Positions 33,211 to 42,051 of a stretch of DNA of 64,000 nt are shown one piece after another (the stretch's first letter is position 1; every line of letters begins with the position of its first letter). The notes under the pieces were generated by a model. The model saw nothing but the letters and a program-made list of their open reading frames with translations. It was not told where the DNA came from and made no database searches. The DNA is from Bin87 sp963668585. GTDB taxonomy: Bacteria; Chloroflexota; Dehalococcoidia; Lucifugimonadales; UBA3495. The position numbers and the translations under genes are program-made. The stretch is from assembly GCA_963668585.1 (NCBI GenBank), contig OY764869.1:806001-870000 (forward strand), read 5' to 3'.

Positions 33211-34653
33211 TTGACTGATCATCCGCCCACCGGCGGTTCGGGCAATCGGTCCGCACTATCCCGAACCGTGTTCAGCCCAACGGCCGCCAAGTTCGCGGTC
33301 GCCTCTGCGGTATTCTTGGCAATCCTGCTGATGCCAACGCCCGAGGGGTTGACCCTGCAAGGGCAGCGCTCCCTGGCGGTGATGACCTTTGTGGTGGTGC
33401 TATGGGCCACCGAAGTGGTCCACTCCAGCGTCGCCGGAATCATAGGCGTGGTCCTGCTCGTGTTGTTCGGAGCCGTGCCGGGCATCGGCGAGGCGGTGTA
33501 CGGCTTCTCGCAGCCCGTGTGCTACTTCCTCATCGGCATCCTGACGCTGGGCCTGGCGGTGCACCACTCCGGCCTGGCCGAGCGCATGGCGATTTTCCTG
33601 ATGCGCGGGGCCGTGGGAAGTCCGTACCTGCTCTACATGCAGATGCTATTCTCCTTCGCCGCCCTCACCTTCGCCCTGCCGTCTGCCAGCACCAGGGGCG
33701 CCATCATGGTCCACGTGTACGAGCAGGTGCTGGAGCAGTGGAGCATTCCCCAGGGCCATCCCTTCTACAAGGCCACGATGATGGCCATGGGCAGCCTGAA
33801 CCGCCTGGGTTCCACCGCCCTGCTGGCCGGCGGCATCACTCCCGTGGTCGCGTCGGGCCTGCTGGGCGATTTCTCCTGGACCCAGTGGTTCCTCATCATG
33901 AGCGTGCCCTTCTACGCCAACCTCATAGTGGGTGGCACGCTCCTGTTCCTCTTCTACCGGTCGGGCTTTCGGCCTGAGAACATCGCCGCCGCCGCGCCGG
34001 CGTCGCCGGGTCCCGTCAAGCCTGCCGAGTACCGCGCCGGCGCCATCGTCATGCTCACCGCGCTCATGTGGTTCACCGACTTTGCCCACGGCTTGCACCC
34101 ATCGGTTCCGGCGCTCATCGCGTTGTGCCTGATCCTGCTGCCCCGAGTGGGCATCCTCTCGTGGAGCGAATTCGAGCGCAACGTCGGGTGGACCAATTTT
34201 TTCGTCATCGCCACGTCGCTGTCTCTGGCCCACGCGTTGGTATCATCCGGAGCCGCGGCGTGGTTCTCCGAAACGCTGGTGGGCGGCGTATCGCAATTCG
34301 CCGCCCAGCCCCTGCTGGTGCTGCTGGCCCTGTCAGCGTGTTTCGCCGTCCTCCGGATGCTGATGCCCAACATCGCAGGTTACCTGGCCCTGGTGATCCC
34401 CGTCGCCATGGCGACCGGAACGTCGCTGGGCCTGAATCCGCTGGTATGTGGGTTCGCGGCCGTGGTCGTTGGAGATTCGGCGGTGTACTACGGTGCCGGC
34501 GGAACCTCCGCCGTTTTCGTATTCCAGCGGGCCAACATATCCAACCCTGAGATTTTCCGGTTCGGCATCACCATGACCGTGGCCGTCATCGCCGTGCTGC
34601 TGCTGCTAATCGTCCCGTACTGGGCACTGGTGGGCTACCCCCTAGCCCCATGA
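33211..34653 (+). CDS. DASS/SLC13-type anion transporter
   Basis: A 480-residue polytopic membrane protein of the divalent anion:sodium symporter family (sulfate, di- or tricarboxylates). Evidence includes MTFVVVLWATEVVHSSVAGI, a first substrate-loop-like LPSASTRGAIMVH, NRLGSTALLAGGITPVVASGLLG, and a second half with GTSLGLNPLVCGFAAVV. It begins at a TTG 13 nt after the rel stop; a GTG at 33268 is a possible later start. The substrate is unknown. Confidence 0.8.
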   Translation: MTDHPPTGGSGNRSALSRTVFSPTAAKFAVASAVFLAILLMPTPEGLTLQGQRSLAVMTFVVVLWATEVVHSSVAGIIGVVLLVLFGAVPGIGEAVYGFSQPVCYFLIGILTLGLAVHHSGLAERMAIFLMRGAVGSPYLLYMQMLFSFAALTFALPSASTRGAIMVHVYEQVLEQWSIPQGHPFYKATMMAMGSLNRLGSTALLAGGITPVVASGLLGDFSWTQWFLIMSVPFYANLIVGGTLLFLFYRSGFRPENIAAAAPASPGPVKPAEYRAGAIVMLTALMWFTDFAHGLHPSVPALIALCLILLPRVGILSWSEFERNVGWTNFFVIATSLSLAHALVSSGAAAWFSETLVGGVSQFAAQPLLVLLALSACFAVLRMLMPNIAGYLALVIPVAMATGTSLGLNPLVCGFAAVVVGDSAVYYGAGGTSAVFVFQRANISNPEIFRFGITMTVAVIAVLLLLIVPYWALVGYPLAP

Positions 34654-34685
34654 CGCCCCGTTCGAAGCGTCAAGATCTCCACCAC

Positions 34686-34713
34686 GTAGGGGAGGGTCTG
34701 AGACCCGCCCCAC
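34686..34713. repeat. degenerate family-A palindrome
   Basis: GTAGGGGAGGGTCT and AGACCCGCCCCAC arms. It lies about 33 nt from the stops of both convergent neighbours. Confidence 0.65.
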
Positions 34714-34745
34714 CCCCACCACGATAACAACTGCAACCCTACCAG

Positions 34746-35309
34746 TCACCAGAGCCAACCGCGCACGAGCAGCACAACCGCCAGTATGATCAACACCGCC
34801 ACGGCAATCGCCAGGCGGGTCAGCACCCGGCGACGCCACCGTCGTCGCTCCCGCGCCCTTCGGATGTCGGCCCGGTGATCCCACGGACGGCGGGCGCTGC
34901 GGCCATCCTTCCACACGCCCCGTCGTTTCGACTGCGCCTCGGTCTCGGCCTCCGGGAAGCCCAGGTCGCGGCCTCCGTAACGGCGATACCAGTAGGCCAT
35001 GCCGGCGCGCACCATCGCCACGTTGATGCACTCGCGCCCGCGTCGTCCCGGATACAGCAGGCCAACCGTCCGACCGTAGCGGTCGGTGGCCCGTTCCTCC
35101 ATGCGGATGCCGCCGCGCCTCACCAGGGATTCCAGTTCCCGCCGCGACTCCTGCCCAAAGGGTTGCGAGAGTTCCGGCGCGTCGATGCCGTACAGCCGCA
35201 CCGGGAAGGGACGCCGCAGGAAGCCAAACAGCCCGCCGTATTTGACCTCCAGCGAGTCGCCGTCCACCACCCGCCGTATTTTCACCTTCCGCGATTTTCG
35301 AGAGGCCAT
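34746..35309 (-). CDS. SNase-like (thermonuclease) protein with C-terminal membrane anchor
   Basis: A 187-residue staphylococcal-nuclease-fold protein. The OB-fold motifs VDGDSLEVKYGG, PVRLYGIDAPELSQPFGQESRRELESL, RATDRYGRTVGLLYPG and NVAMVRAGMAYWYRRYG are present, including the catalytic Arg and Asp region. The C-terminus is strongly basic and ends in one hydrophobic helix, suggesting a membrane-tethered nuclease. The start is the ATG at 35309; upstream codons read into a palindromic repeat. Confidence 0.85.
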   Translation of the reverse strand: MASRKSRKVKIRRVVDGDSLEVKYGGLFGFLRRPFPVRLYGIDAPELSQPFGQESRRELESLVRRGGIRMEERATDRYGRTVGLLYPGRRGRECINVAMVRAGMAYWYRRYGGRDLGFPEAETEAQSKRRGVWKDGRSARRPWDHRADIRRARERRRWRRRVLTRLAIAVAVLIILAVVLLVRGWLW

Positions 35310-35322
35310 GGTTTGCCAAAGC

Positions 35323-35350
35323 GTAGAGGCGAGATATGCCTCGCCCCTAC
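35323..35350. repeat. 28-bp palindrome, family B
   Basis: GTAGAGGCGAG and CTCGCCCCTAC arms. It lies 27 nt past the TAG stop of the extended sulfurtransferase and just upstream of the SNase-like gene. Confidence 0.85.
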
Positions 35351-35377
35351 CGCTGCACCGCGGGCATCCGACGCTGG

Positions 35378-36217
35378 CTACACCGTCAGCGGCGTGTCTT
35401 CCCGGTTGGCCCACTCGCTCATGGATGCGTCGTAGTTTTTGGCGCTCTCGAAGCCGACCAGGCGAAGTACGAAGTTTCCGTGCGCCGCACGGATGCCGGC
35501 CTGTCAATAGGAGTACGCCGTCTTGTCGGGCGTGATGCCGTGCTCGGTGAGTATCTGCCGGATCTCATCGGCCGGCTTGAACTCGTGGGTATTGCGGTCC
35601 ATCAGGTGGAACCATTCCAGGTGCACCGCGCCGGGCACGTGTCCCACGCGACTGTTGCTATAGTTGGGCGCGGATCCGTCCCACTCGCCATCGCTGCGCA
35701 CGTCCCACACCACCACGTTATCGAGAGTGCAGGCCTCCTTCAGTTCGTCGCCGGTGGCGATCAGAGACTCGTCGGCGCGAGGGGTGAAGGTAACCGACGC
35801 CGGCGTCTTGGGCCGGCCGAAGTCGATGGGCTGGCCGGCGTTGACCCAGGCCCGCCAGCCGCCGTTGAGCACCTTGACGTTGCGGTGGCCGTAGTAGCTG
35901 AACACCCACCAGATGCGGGCGGATGTGAGGCCCTGGGCGTGGTCGTAGGTGACGACGGTGGTGTCGTCGCCGATGCCCAGGCCCTCGGCCATGGCCTTGA
36001 ACTGGTCGGGCGTCATGACGTGCTGCCGGTTGGTGTCGGGGTTCTTGGCCCAGTTGTCGGCCACGTGGTGCGCGCCGGGGATGTGTCCGCGCTGCCACGC
36101 GTCGGCGGTGTTGGCGCAGTCCAGGACGACCAAGTCGGGATCATCCAGGTGCGCCGCGACCCAGGCGGCATCGGTGAGATATTCGGGGTGAGCGTAGCCT
36201 TGTGAGGCGGTGGTCAT
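35378..36217 (-). CDS. thiosulfate sulfurtransferase, probable selenoprotein (Sec at UGA codon 238)
   Basis: A two-domain rhodanese of 279 residues if the TGA at 35504-35506 is read as selenocysteine. The N-terminal domain (VVLDCANTADAWQRGHIPGA, LNGGWRAW) is the usual inactive half. The C-terminal domain reads DKTAYSY, then TGA, then QAGIRAAHGNFVLRLVGF and KNYDASMSEWANRED, ending at TAG. The TGA falls exactly on the catalytic Cys of the Y-C-x-x-G-x-R-A-A-H loop. The frame stays conserved for 41 codons afterwards and reaches normal family length. A SECIS-like hairpin starts 11 nt downstream. Reading it as a truncation would lose the active site. Confidence 0.85.
35478..35492 (-). promoter_or_regulatory. 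candidate bacterial SECIS hairpin
   Basis: In the mRNA sense, CCGUGC-GGC-GCACGG forms a perfect 6-bp stem with a GGC loop, 17 nt from the UGA to the loop. Bacterial SECIS elements sit in this position with a G in the apical loop. It is coding sequence as well, as expected. Confidence 0.65.
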
Positions 36218-36489
36218 GGGATGGCTCCTGCCTGATGATCAAGTTGGCAGAATTGTAGGCCGCACCAACCCGACGGGTCAACGGCGGAAAAGGCGCGGCG
36301 CAATTGACCGCTGCCGCAATCGCCAGTGCCGTTCGGATGCCATCCGGTTTGGATCAGGAGCGGATTGAAATGCTCGTGGGAACCAAATAAAATGTATTAG
36401 AAATGGGGTAGATGCAAAGTCCTATCTGCCCCATTTGTCGACATGACGTGTTATAGTCAGTGCATGCTCCAAAAGAGGGTGCAGACGTT

Positions 36490-36873
36490 ATGAACAAGCT
36501 CTCGATGGGCATCCGCGCCATCGCGCGAGGCCTCGACCCTGTCAGTCCGATCCTGTTCGCATCGACGGTAATCCGGTTCGCGGAAAGTCCAAGCCTGAAG
36601 TACCACTGGGTTTTCGCGGTTGCGCTGGCGACAATGAGCGCCGGCGCTGGGTTGCTCTGGTTGGGCGTTGCCGAGGACGCACGGAACGTGGTGCTGGCGG
36701 GGTTGGTAGCGTTGATATTGGCCCAACTCATTTGGGTTGTTCTTGGCGTGGTGGCCCTGGTTCTGCTGCTCCGTTTGATCATTGACCTCTATTCCGACGT
36801 GCGGCACGATATTCGCGAACAGCGTAGGTCACAAACACCAGAACTCCGGCCGGAGTTGGAGAGAAAGCAATAA
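36490..36873 (+). CDS. hypothetical membrane protein
   Basis: A 127-residue protein started at the ATG at 36490, with GAGGGTG upstream. There are about three hydrophobic stretches (near residues 20-35, 45-65 and 70-95), and the C-terminus is charged and Arg/Glu-rich. I do not recognise a family. Its last 95 nt overlap the 3' end of a possible small gene on the other strand. It begins the accessory region. Confidence 0.5.
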   Translation: MNKLSMGIRAIARGLDPVSPILFASTVIRFAESPSLKYHWVFAVALATMSAGAGLLWLGVAEDARNVVLAGLVALILAQLIWVVLGVVALVLLLRLIIDLYSDVRHDIREQRRSQTPELRPELERKQ

Positions 36874-37054
36874 CTGCCCTGAAATTTCTTGCGGCACTCA
36901 CCCAACGGGGGCCATATTCGGGCGGAGATATAGTCTCGAGAGGTGGGAGTGCAGCTCCAGCGACATGTGCGAGCGCGTACGCCGTCAATATCCCCAATAG
37001 AATCGGCTTGGGCAGCGCATCGAAAAGATCGGCCAGACGGTCGCGGCTCTGCAT
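36779..37054 (-). CDS. possible small membrane protein
   Basis: A 91-residue open frame with two hydrophobic segments (ILLGILTAYALAHVAGAAL and AVIAFSPTPAGVLVFV) and a basic C-terminus. There is no clear ribosome-binding site and its 3' end overlaps the convergent gene. It may not be real. Confidence 0.3.
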   Translation of the reverse strand: MQSRDRLADLFDALPKPILLGILTAYALAHVAGAALPPLETISPPEYGPRWVSAARNFRAVIAFSPTPAGVLVFVTYAVREYRAARRNRGQ

Positions 37055-37258
37055 ACTTTGAAGCGTAGCATATTATTTGCATTTATTCTGCATTGGTGGT
37101 GGAACCAATCTTGATTATGTAACGGTATGCCGATGGAACGATGATTGCCGCGGCCGGCGTCGGAGACTGGTCGCACGGTCTGGTCCCCCGTTACGGCCGT
37201 TGCTCGCGCGTACACCATGCATACACCGGGTGGCACGCTATAATGCCACCATGCCACC
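37055..37258. other. intergenic stretch in the accessory island
   Basis: No gene. A TATAAT at 37239-37244 lies just before the restriction-gene remnant. Confidence 0.4.
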
Positions 37259-37531
37259 CACCCGCACATCGAGTGCTACCGGCAGTAGATTGCCGAGCTG
37301 ATCCAGTTCGGCGGGTCCGACAACGAGCTGAACATCCGCCGGGCCTTCGAAAACTGGCTGGCTGCATACTGCCGCGCCCACCGCGAACGCCTCCGGTTGG
37401 TGTCAGAGTTGCCGGCAGTGTCGGAGAGGGATGAATCAGGAGTTGCGTTGTCGGCGGGTTACAAGATCAATAATGCCCTGGACATCCATCAGCCAGTTCT
37501 GTTGGTCAGGATGATAAGAACCAATGATTGA
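37259..37531 (+). pseudogene. N-terminal remnant of a type ISP-like restriction-modification enzyme
   Basis: The frame reads HPHIECYRQ, a TAG stop, then IAELIQFGGSDNELNIRRAF and NWLAAYCRAHRERLRLVSEL before losing similarity and ending at TGA. The phrase (L/A)IQFGGSxNExxIRxAFxxxLxxYC is the usual start of type ISP restriction/methylase proteins. Only about 60 of more than 1000 residues remain, with an internal stop, so this is a decayed fragment. The following 150 bp to 37684 shows nothing coding. Confidence 0.6.
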
Positions 37532-37684
37532 TCGTGGTACTACCAAAGCGTAGCATTCTGAGGCGGTGGTCGTGGGTCTGTTTCTGTTGAAGTTGTTGGG
37601 GCATTAGTAAAACAACATGTTCAATAGTCTGAACCGATCCGGACGTTTCGGGGTGCCGGACTAAAAATCCCGAGCCTCTCAAAA

Positions 37685-38452
37685 TTACCCACTGAAGATG
37701 TGTTCCCGATGATAAGCAATAAAATCTTTTTTCGGAGCAAATTTTTCAGGTAGAGATATTAGCTTTCCGTCATATCGCATGATAGACGCGGCATAAAAAT
37801 CATCGTTCTCGAAATCGTGATTGACCGAAACGCGGACCGTCATATCTTCATTGATCGTTATCAACCCAACATCGAACGCTCGCTCGTGCAGAATAGACAA
37901 CAGTAAGCCGTTTCTAGGGTTCACCCGATTCGATTTGTCCACATGCCATGGCACGATATGACCAGCTCGTAATAGGGTTGGAGATGACAACCCAGTAATA
38001 CAACATCGGCCGTTGTAAGCGCTCAACACCGCGTTTCTAAAGAAACTCTGACCCACCCGTGCGGTAGTAACCACGTCACGGTCTTCCCCCACGCGCTGAA
38101 GGTTAGTCACTTCCTGGGTACCTTGGGCACTTTGCCTCCCAGCCATTATTGAATCGACAGCCTGCTCGGCGTTAATGGCGAATTCTTCCCAATTGCTTTG
38201 CATTTCTTTCCACAAAGCACGGTCGGCGGCGGAAACTGCTCGCAATCCTGAGCGACCAGTGGATGTGATCGCCGGGTCTAAACTCGCGATGTTGGTGAGT
38301 TTCATGGCCAAAGCCGACGGTGACCGGCCTAAAGCCGTCGCAATTTCAACAATTTCTGGGTTCCGGCGGTGCAAACGCCCAAACGGTAGACGACAGTAAA
38401 GTGAAAACGCTACGGGCAACTCCTGCCGTGTCCAGCCAGCCCTCTGCGCCAT
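37685..38452 (-). CDS. HNH endonuclease (predicted restriction-type)
   Basis: A 255-residue protein. The N-terminal region (residues 8-60) resembles the WTxxELxxAFxLYxxLPFG ... LGRSPSALAMKLTNIASLDP domain found in front of many HNH proteins. The C-terminal HNH domain has CCITG (150-154), AGHIVPWHVDKSNRVNPRNGLL (His165, Asn181) and LHERAFDVGLI. The ATG at 38452 has GAGG 7 nt upstream. Base composition is A/T-richer than core genes. It lies 48 nt downstream of an unknown gene on the same strand; together they may form a defence unit. Confidence 0.85.
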   Translation of the reverse strand: MAQRAGWTRQELPVAFSLYCRLPFGRLHRRNPEIVEIATALGRSPSALAMKLTNIASLDPAITSTGRSGLRAVSAADRALWKEMQSNWEEFAINAEQAVDSIMAGRQSAQGTQEVTNLQRVGEDRDVVTTARVGQSFFRNAVLSAYNGRCCITGLSSPTLLRAGHIVPWHVDKSNRVNPRNGLLLSILHERAFDVGLITINEDMTVRVSVNHDFENDDFYAASIMRYDGKLISLPEKFAPKKDFIAYHREHIFSG

Positions 38453-38500
38453 TGCCAACCTCTTCAGGAAGCCCTAGTCAAGAGCGCCCACGCATTATCG

Positions 38501-39046
38501 TTAGTCTATAGAAGGCATCGACCACCATGGTGCGGTACGAAGCCAATTATGCCGGTTAGTCTCATCCCAATAACAGGTATACGCATTGTCAGGCTCGATA
38601 AAATCCGTGTCGTTAACGCTTGGTATCCCCCAACAAGGTTCTGTAGTAAGGATGCTCGAGCCATCGGTACCGATAAAAAGCCTCGCAGTGTGATCGTATC
38701 CGACTGCCTCAACTCCTGTCCGATCGTTTTCCAATAATTCTCGCAACCGTTTGTTGGAGCCAGGCATGGCCCTGTCAGGAAGGAGTATCTCATCCTGCGG
38801 TTCCCGGTAAAAGAAGTCACGCGCTCTTGATGGCGTGCGAAGTTCTGACATAGGAACGACTAAAACTCCAGATTCGTCGAAGCCATACTTTGCCCGAAAA
38901 AACACCCTATGTGCCCAATCGAGGGTTCCCCACTCGCCGGCAACTGATCGGATACCGACGATTTCAGATCCATGGTGTCCAACAATCGCTGTCCACCCTT
39001 GCTCAACTAATTCGGCAATTTCCTTTTGACATATGTCAGAAATCAT
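38501..39046 (-). CDS. hypothetical protein, partner of the HNH gene
   Basis: A 181-residue protein of unrecognised family. It begins MISDICQKEIAELVEQGW, has GHHGSEIVGIRSVAGEWGTLDWAHRVFF, and a C-terminus rich in Trp and Asn (WDETNRHNWLRTAPWW). There are no membrane segments. I start at 39046, where CAGGA lies upstream. Its tight spacing to the HNH gene suggests they are cotranscribed. Confidence 0.6.
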   Translation of the reverse strand: MISDICQKEIAELVEQGWTAIVGHHGSEIVGIRSVAGEWGTLDWAHRVFFRAKYGFDESGVLVVPMSELRTPSRARDFFYREPQDEILLPDRAMPGSNKRLRELLENDRTGVEAVGYDHTARLFIGTDGSSILTTEPCWGIPSVNDTDFIEPDNAYTCYWDETNRHNWLRTAPWWSMPSID

Positions 39047-39407
39047 TGTTAGTTCCTGTAACAGTAGAACGCCTTGCCCGGCTAGAACCAACATTTACCA
39101 CGTTTTCCAGACCGGTGGTTGAGGTCTACACCAGGGGTCAGGCTTCGCCACGGCAGATAGCCCGAATCTTGCATACTAAATCGCGAGGTTCATTGTGGGT
39201 ATTCTTTCTGGAACTATGGCGCCGATCCAGGGATCGTTGGATGTCTGCAATAGCCATACCTGCATTGTCAGACAATGTGCAGCGCTTGGCAACGGTGTAG
39301 TGTCTCAGGATCCCCGGGTACAGCGTCGTATGGACCCCCCAAACACACCCACGCCAATCCCGGTACAATAGGCGCATCCAATCAGCATTTTTGCGAGGTG
39401 CGCTTTT
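39047..39407. other. 361-bp divergent intergenic region upstream of acsA
   Basis: No convincing gene. It contains the 15-bp palindrome at 39263-39277 and a TACAAT hexamer (39364-39369) about 40 nt before acsA. A short open frame on the minus strand ending at 39138 has no recognisable features. Confidence 0.5.
39263..39277. promoter_or_regulatory. perfect 15-bp palindrome, possible operator
   Basis: CATTGTC-A-GACAATG, extended imperfectly by TG and CA outside. It lies about 130 bp upstream of acsA in a divergent region, a plausible repressor site. Confidence 0.35.
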
Positions 39408-41327
39408 ATGGTTCAGCAGGGACAGATTGACCATCTTCTGCAGGAGGCCGGCGAGATCCCGCCGCCGCCTCACGTTTCCGGCCAGGCCACGCTGTCCGAC
39501 TACGACGGCGTCTATGCCCGCTCCATCGAGGACCCCGAGGGCTTCTGGGCCGAGGCCGCTGAGGAACTGCATTGGTTCCGCAGGTGGGACGACGTGTTCC
39601 AGTGGGAGTATCCCAACTTCCGGTGGTTCGTCGGCGGGCAGACCAACATCGCCTACAACGCCCTGGACCGCCACCTCACCACCGAACGGCGCAACAAGGC
39701 CGCGCTCATCTGGCTGGGCGAGGACGGCACGGAGCAGGTGTACACCTACGCGCGTCTCGCCCAGCAGGTCAACCGCTTCGCCAACGGCCTCAAATCCCTG
39801 GGCATCGGCAAGGGCGACCGCGTGGTCATCTACATGCCGCTCACGCCCGAGGGCGCCATCAGCATGCTGGCCTGCGCACGCATCGGTGCCATTCACAGCG
39901 TCGTCTATGCCGGATTCAGCGTCGGCTCGCTGCGGGACCGCATCCAGGACGCCGAGGCCAAGGCGCTGATCACCGGCGACGTGGGCTACCGCCGAGGCAA
40001 CCGCGTTGACCTCAAGGGCATCGCCGACGAGGCCGTCGAGGGCTGCGACAGCCTGACCCACGTGGTCGTCTTCCGCCGCGAAAACGTCGGCGAGACGCAA
40101 CCGGCGCCCACCCACAACGTCCCCGAAATGGACTTCAACGAACTGATGGCCAACAGCAGCATCCACTGCCCCGCCGAGGTCATGGACGCCGAGGACCCGC
40201 TGTACATCCTCTACACCAGCGGCACCACCGGCAAGCCCAAGGGCGTCGTCCACGTTCACGGCGGCTACATGGTCGGCACCCACTACCACTTCAAGAACTT
40301 CTGGGACGTCAAGGATCAGGATGTCTTCTGGTGCATGTCCGACATCGGCTGGGTCGTGGGCCATAGCTACATCGTCTATGCGCCGCTGGTGGCCGGCGCG
40401 ACCACCGTGTTCCGCGAGGGCGCGCCCGATTTCCCCCACAACGCCGTGTTCTACGAGATCATCGAGAAGTACGGCGTCAACGTCATCTTCACCGCCCCCA
40501 CGGCCGTGCGGATGCTGATGCGCTACGGCGAAGAGCCGGCCAGCCGCTACAACCTGCGCTCGCTGCGGTTCCTCACCTGCGCCGGCGAGCCTTTGAATCC
40601 CGAAGCCCTGCGCTGGGCCTACCAGCACATCTGCGGCAGCGGCGAGTGGGCGCACATGGTGGACAACTGGTGGCAGACCGAAACCGGCGGCCCCTGCCTG
40701 GGCACCACCGCCACCATGACCACGCGGCCCGGCCGGGTCGGCAAGGCCCTGCCCGGCGCGGTGATGGACATCGTGGACCGCGAGGGCCAGCCCATTGAGG
40801 AACCGGACAAGGGCGGTTTCCTGGTCATCCGCCGTCCCTTCCCTCACTTCTCCCGCACCGTGTGGGGCGACCCCGACCGCTACGCCGAAACCTGGCAGCA
40901 GATTCCCGGCGTGTACTCCTCCGGCGACGTGGCCCTCCGCGACGCCGATGGCTACTACATGGTGGTGGGCCGCGCCGACGACGTGCTGAACGTGGCGGGC
41001 CACCGCATCGGATCCGCCGAGGTCGAATCGGCGCTGGTGTCCCACCCGGAGGTCGCGGAAGCGGCGGTCATCGGCAAGCCCGACGAGTTGCGCGGCGAGA
41101 CCATCAAGGGGTTCGTGACACTGCGGATGGGCAGCGAGGGCTCCGACCGCATGATCAACGACCTGCAACTGCACGTCCGCCGTGAGCTTGGCCCCATCGC
41201 CGTGCCGTCCGAAATCGAGTTCACCCCCACGCTCCCCAAAACCCGCTCCGGCAAAATCATGCGCCGCCTCCTCAAAGCCCAGGAACTAGGCCTCGACCCA
41301 GGAGACATAACCACGCTGGAGGACTGA
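39408..41327 (+). CDS. acsA: acetyl-CoA synthetase (AMP-forming)
   Basis: A 639-residue ANL-superfamily ligase converting acetate, ATP and CoA to acetyl-CoA. The P-loop YTSGTTGKPKG, the SDIGWVVGHSYIVYAPL segment, DNWWQTETGG, the hinge region VGRADDVLNVAGHRIG and the C-terminal PKTRSGKIMRR with the catalytic Lys (a target of acetylation) are intact. Length matches Acs. It sits between an HNH/unknown pair and HicAB, a housekeeping gene inside an accessory region. Confidence 0.95.
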   Translation: MVQQGQIDHLLQEAGEIPPPPHVSGQATLSDYDGVYARSIEDPEGFWAEAAEELHWFRRWDDVFQWEYPNFRWFVGGQTNIAYNALDRHLTTERRNKAALIWLGEDGTEQVYTYARLAQQVNRFANGLKSLGIGKGDRVVIYMPLTPEGAISMLACARIGAIHSVVYAGFSVGSLRDRIQDAEAKALITGDVGYRRGNRVDLKGIADEAVEGCDSLTHVVVFRRENVGETQPAPTHNVPEMDFNELMANSSIHCPAEVMDAEDPLYILYTSGTTGKPKGVVHVHGGYMVGTHYHFKNFWDVKDQDVFWCMSDIGWVVGHSYIVYAPLVAGATTVFREGAPDFPHNAVFYEIIEKYGVNVIFTAPTAVRMLMRYGEEPASRYNLRSLRFLTCAGEPLNPEALRWAYQHICGSGEWAHMVDNWWQTETGGPCLGTTATMTTRPGRVGKALPGAVMDIVDREGQPIEEPDKGGFLVIRRPFPHFSRTVWGDPDRYAETWQQIPGVYSSGDVALRDADGYYMVVGRADDVLNVAGHRIGSAEVESALVSHPEVAEAAVIGKPDELRGETIKGFVTLRMGSEGSDRMINDLQLHVRRELGPIAVPSEIEFTPTLPKTRSGKIMRRLLKAQELGLDPGDITTLED

Positions 41328-41384
41328 GGGTTTGCGGAAATAAGCGTTGCCGGCGCGCCTTGCGGTAGAGTGGATTAGCAGTAG

Positions 41385-41591
41385 ATGAACGGCAGGGAAT
41401 TCGTGAGGCGCGCCCGGCGTTACGCCAGACGCAACGGATTGGAATGGCGGTATGACCCGGCGGAGGGCAAGGGTAGCCATGGCAGGTTTTATATGGGACA
41501 GCGGCAGACAATAGTGCAACACGGCGAAATTCCCCGAAATACGCTCTTCGGAATGTTTCGCCAGTTGGGAATCAATCCCAGGGAGTTCTGA
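41385..41591 (+). CDS. hicA: HicA-type mRNA interferase toxin
   Basis: A 68-residue double-stranded-RNA-binding-fold toxin that cleaves mRNA. The core GSHGRFYMGQRQTIVQHGEIPRNTLFGMFRQLGI has the catalytic His in GSHGRF and the HGEI signature. It is followed 2 nt later by hicB, the usual toxin-first order. Confidence 0.9.
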   Translation: MNGREFVRRARRYARRNGLEWRYDPAEGKGSHGRFYMGQRQTIVQHGEIPRNTLFGMFRQLGINPREF

Positions 41592-41593
41592 TC

Positions 41594-42031
41594 ATGAGAT
41601 ACGTGTACCCTTGCACCATCGAAGGTAACGAGGAAGATGGGGACGGGTTTTTGGTGTCTTACCCCGATATTCTTTGGGCTAACACCGGGGGCTTTACCTT
41701 CAAGGAGTCCCTGATCCTTGCGGAGGATTGCCTGGTGGTCGCGTTGGCTCACTATGTGAACCACGGCGAGGAACTGCCAACTCCCAGCCCATACCAGAAG
41801 GGCCAGGAACTGCTGACGGTCCAGCCCGTCATCGCCGCCCAGCTTGACCTGTACACCGCCATGCGCGAGCAGAACATCACCCAGACGGAACTCGCCAAGC
41901 GCCTGGCCATCAGCGAAGACGACGCGGCCAAGATGCTCAGCCTCGACTACTGCACCCCCATCGGCAAGGTGATTGAGGCGCTGCGTGCCGTAGGCTGTGC
42001 TCCAGCGGTAGCCGAGCAGGTTGCCCGATAA
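41594..42031 (+). CDS. hicB: HicB-type antitoxin with C-terminal HTH
   Basis: A 145-residue antitoxin. The N-terminal partial RNase H-like fold (YPCTIEGNEEDGDGFLVSYPDI and TFKESLILAEDCLVVAL) would mask HicA. The C-terminal part, EQNITQTELAKRLAISEDDAAKML, is a Xre-type helix-turn-helix that should autoregulate the operon. Confidence 0.9.
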   Translation: MRYVYPCTIEGNEEDGDGFLVSYPDILWANTGGFTFKESLILAEDCLVVALAHYVNHGEELPTPSPYQKGQELLTVQPVIAAQLDLYTAMREQNITQTELAKRLAISEDDAAKMLSLDYCTPIGKVIEALRAVGCAPAVAEQVAR

Positions 42032-42051
42032 ACCAGGGAGTAGATGACATC

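Noticed and set aside
35504..36217. Sulfurtransferase as a gene truncated at the TGA
   Set aside because: The TGA falls on the catalytic Cys and the frame stays conserved for 41 codons, so readthrough as Sec explains the data better than a nonsense mutation.
39138..41174. 2-kb open frame on the minus strand, antisense to acsA
   Set aside because: It mirrors the codon structure of the intact acsA gene. The protein is His/Val/Gly-rich with no family motif. High-GC coding sequence often leaves such antisense frames open.
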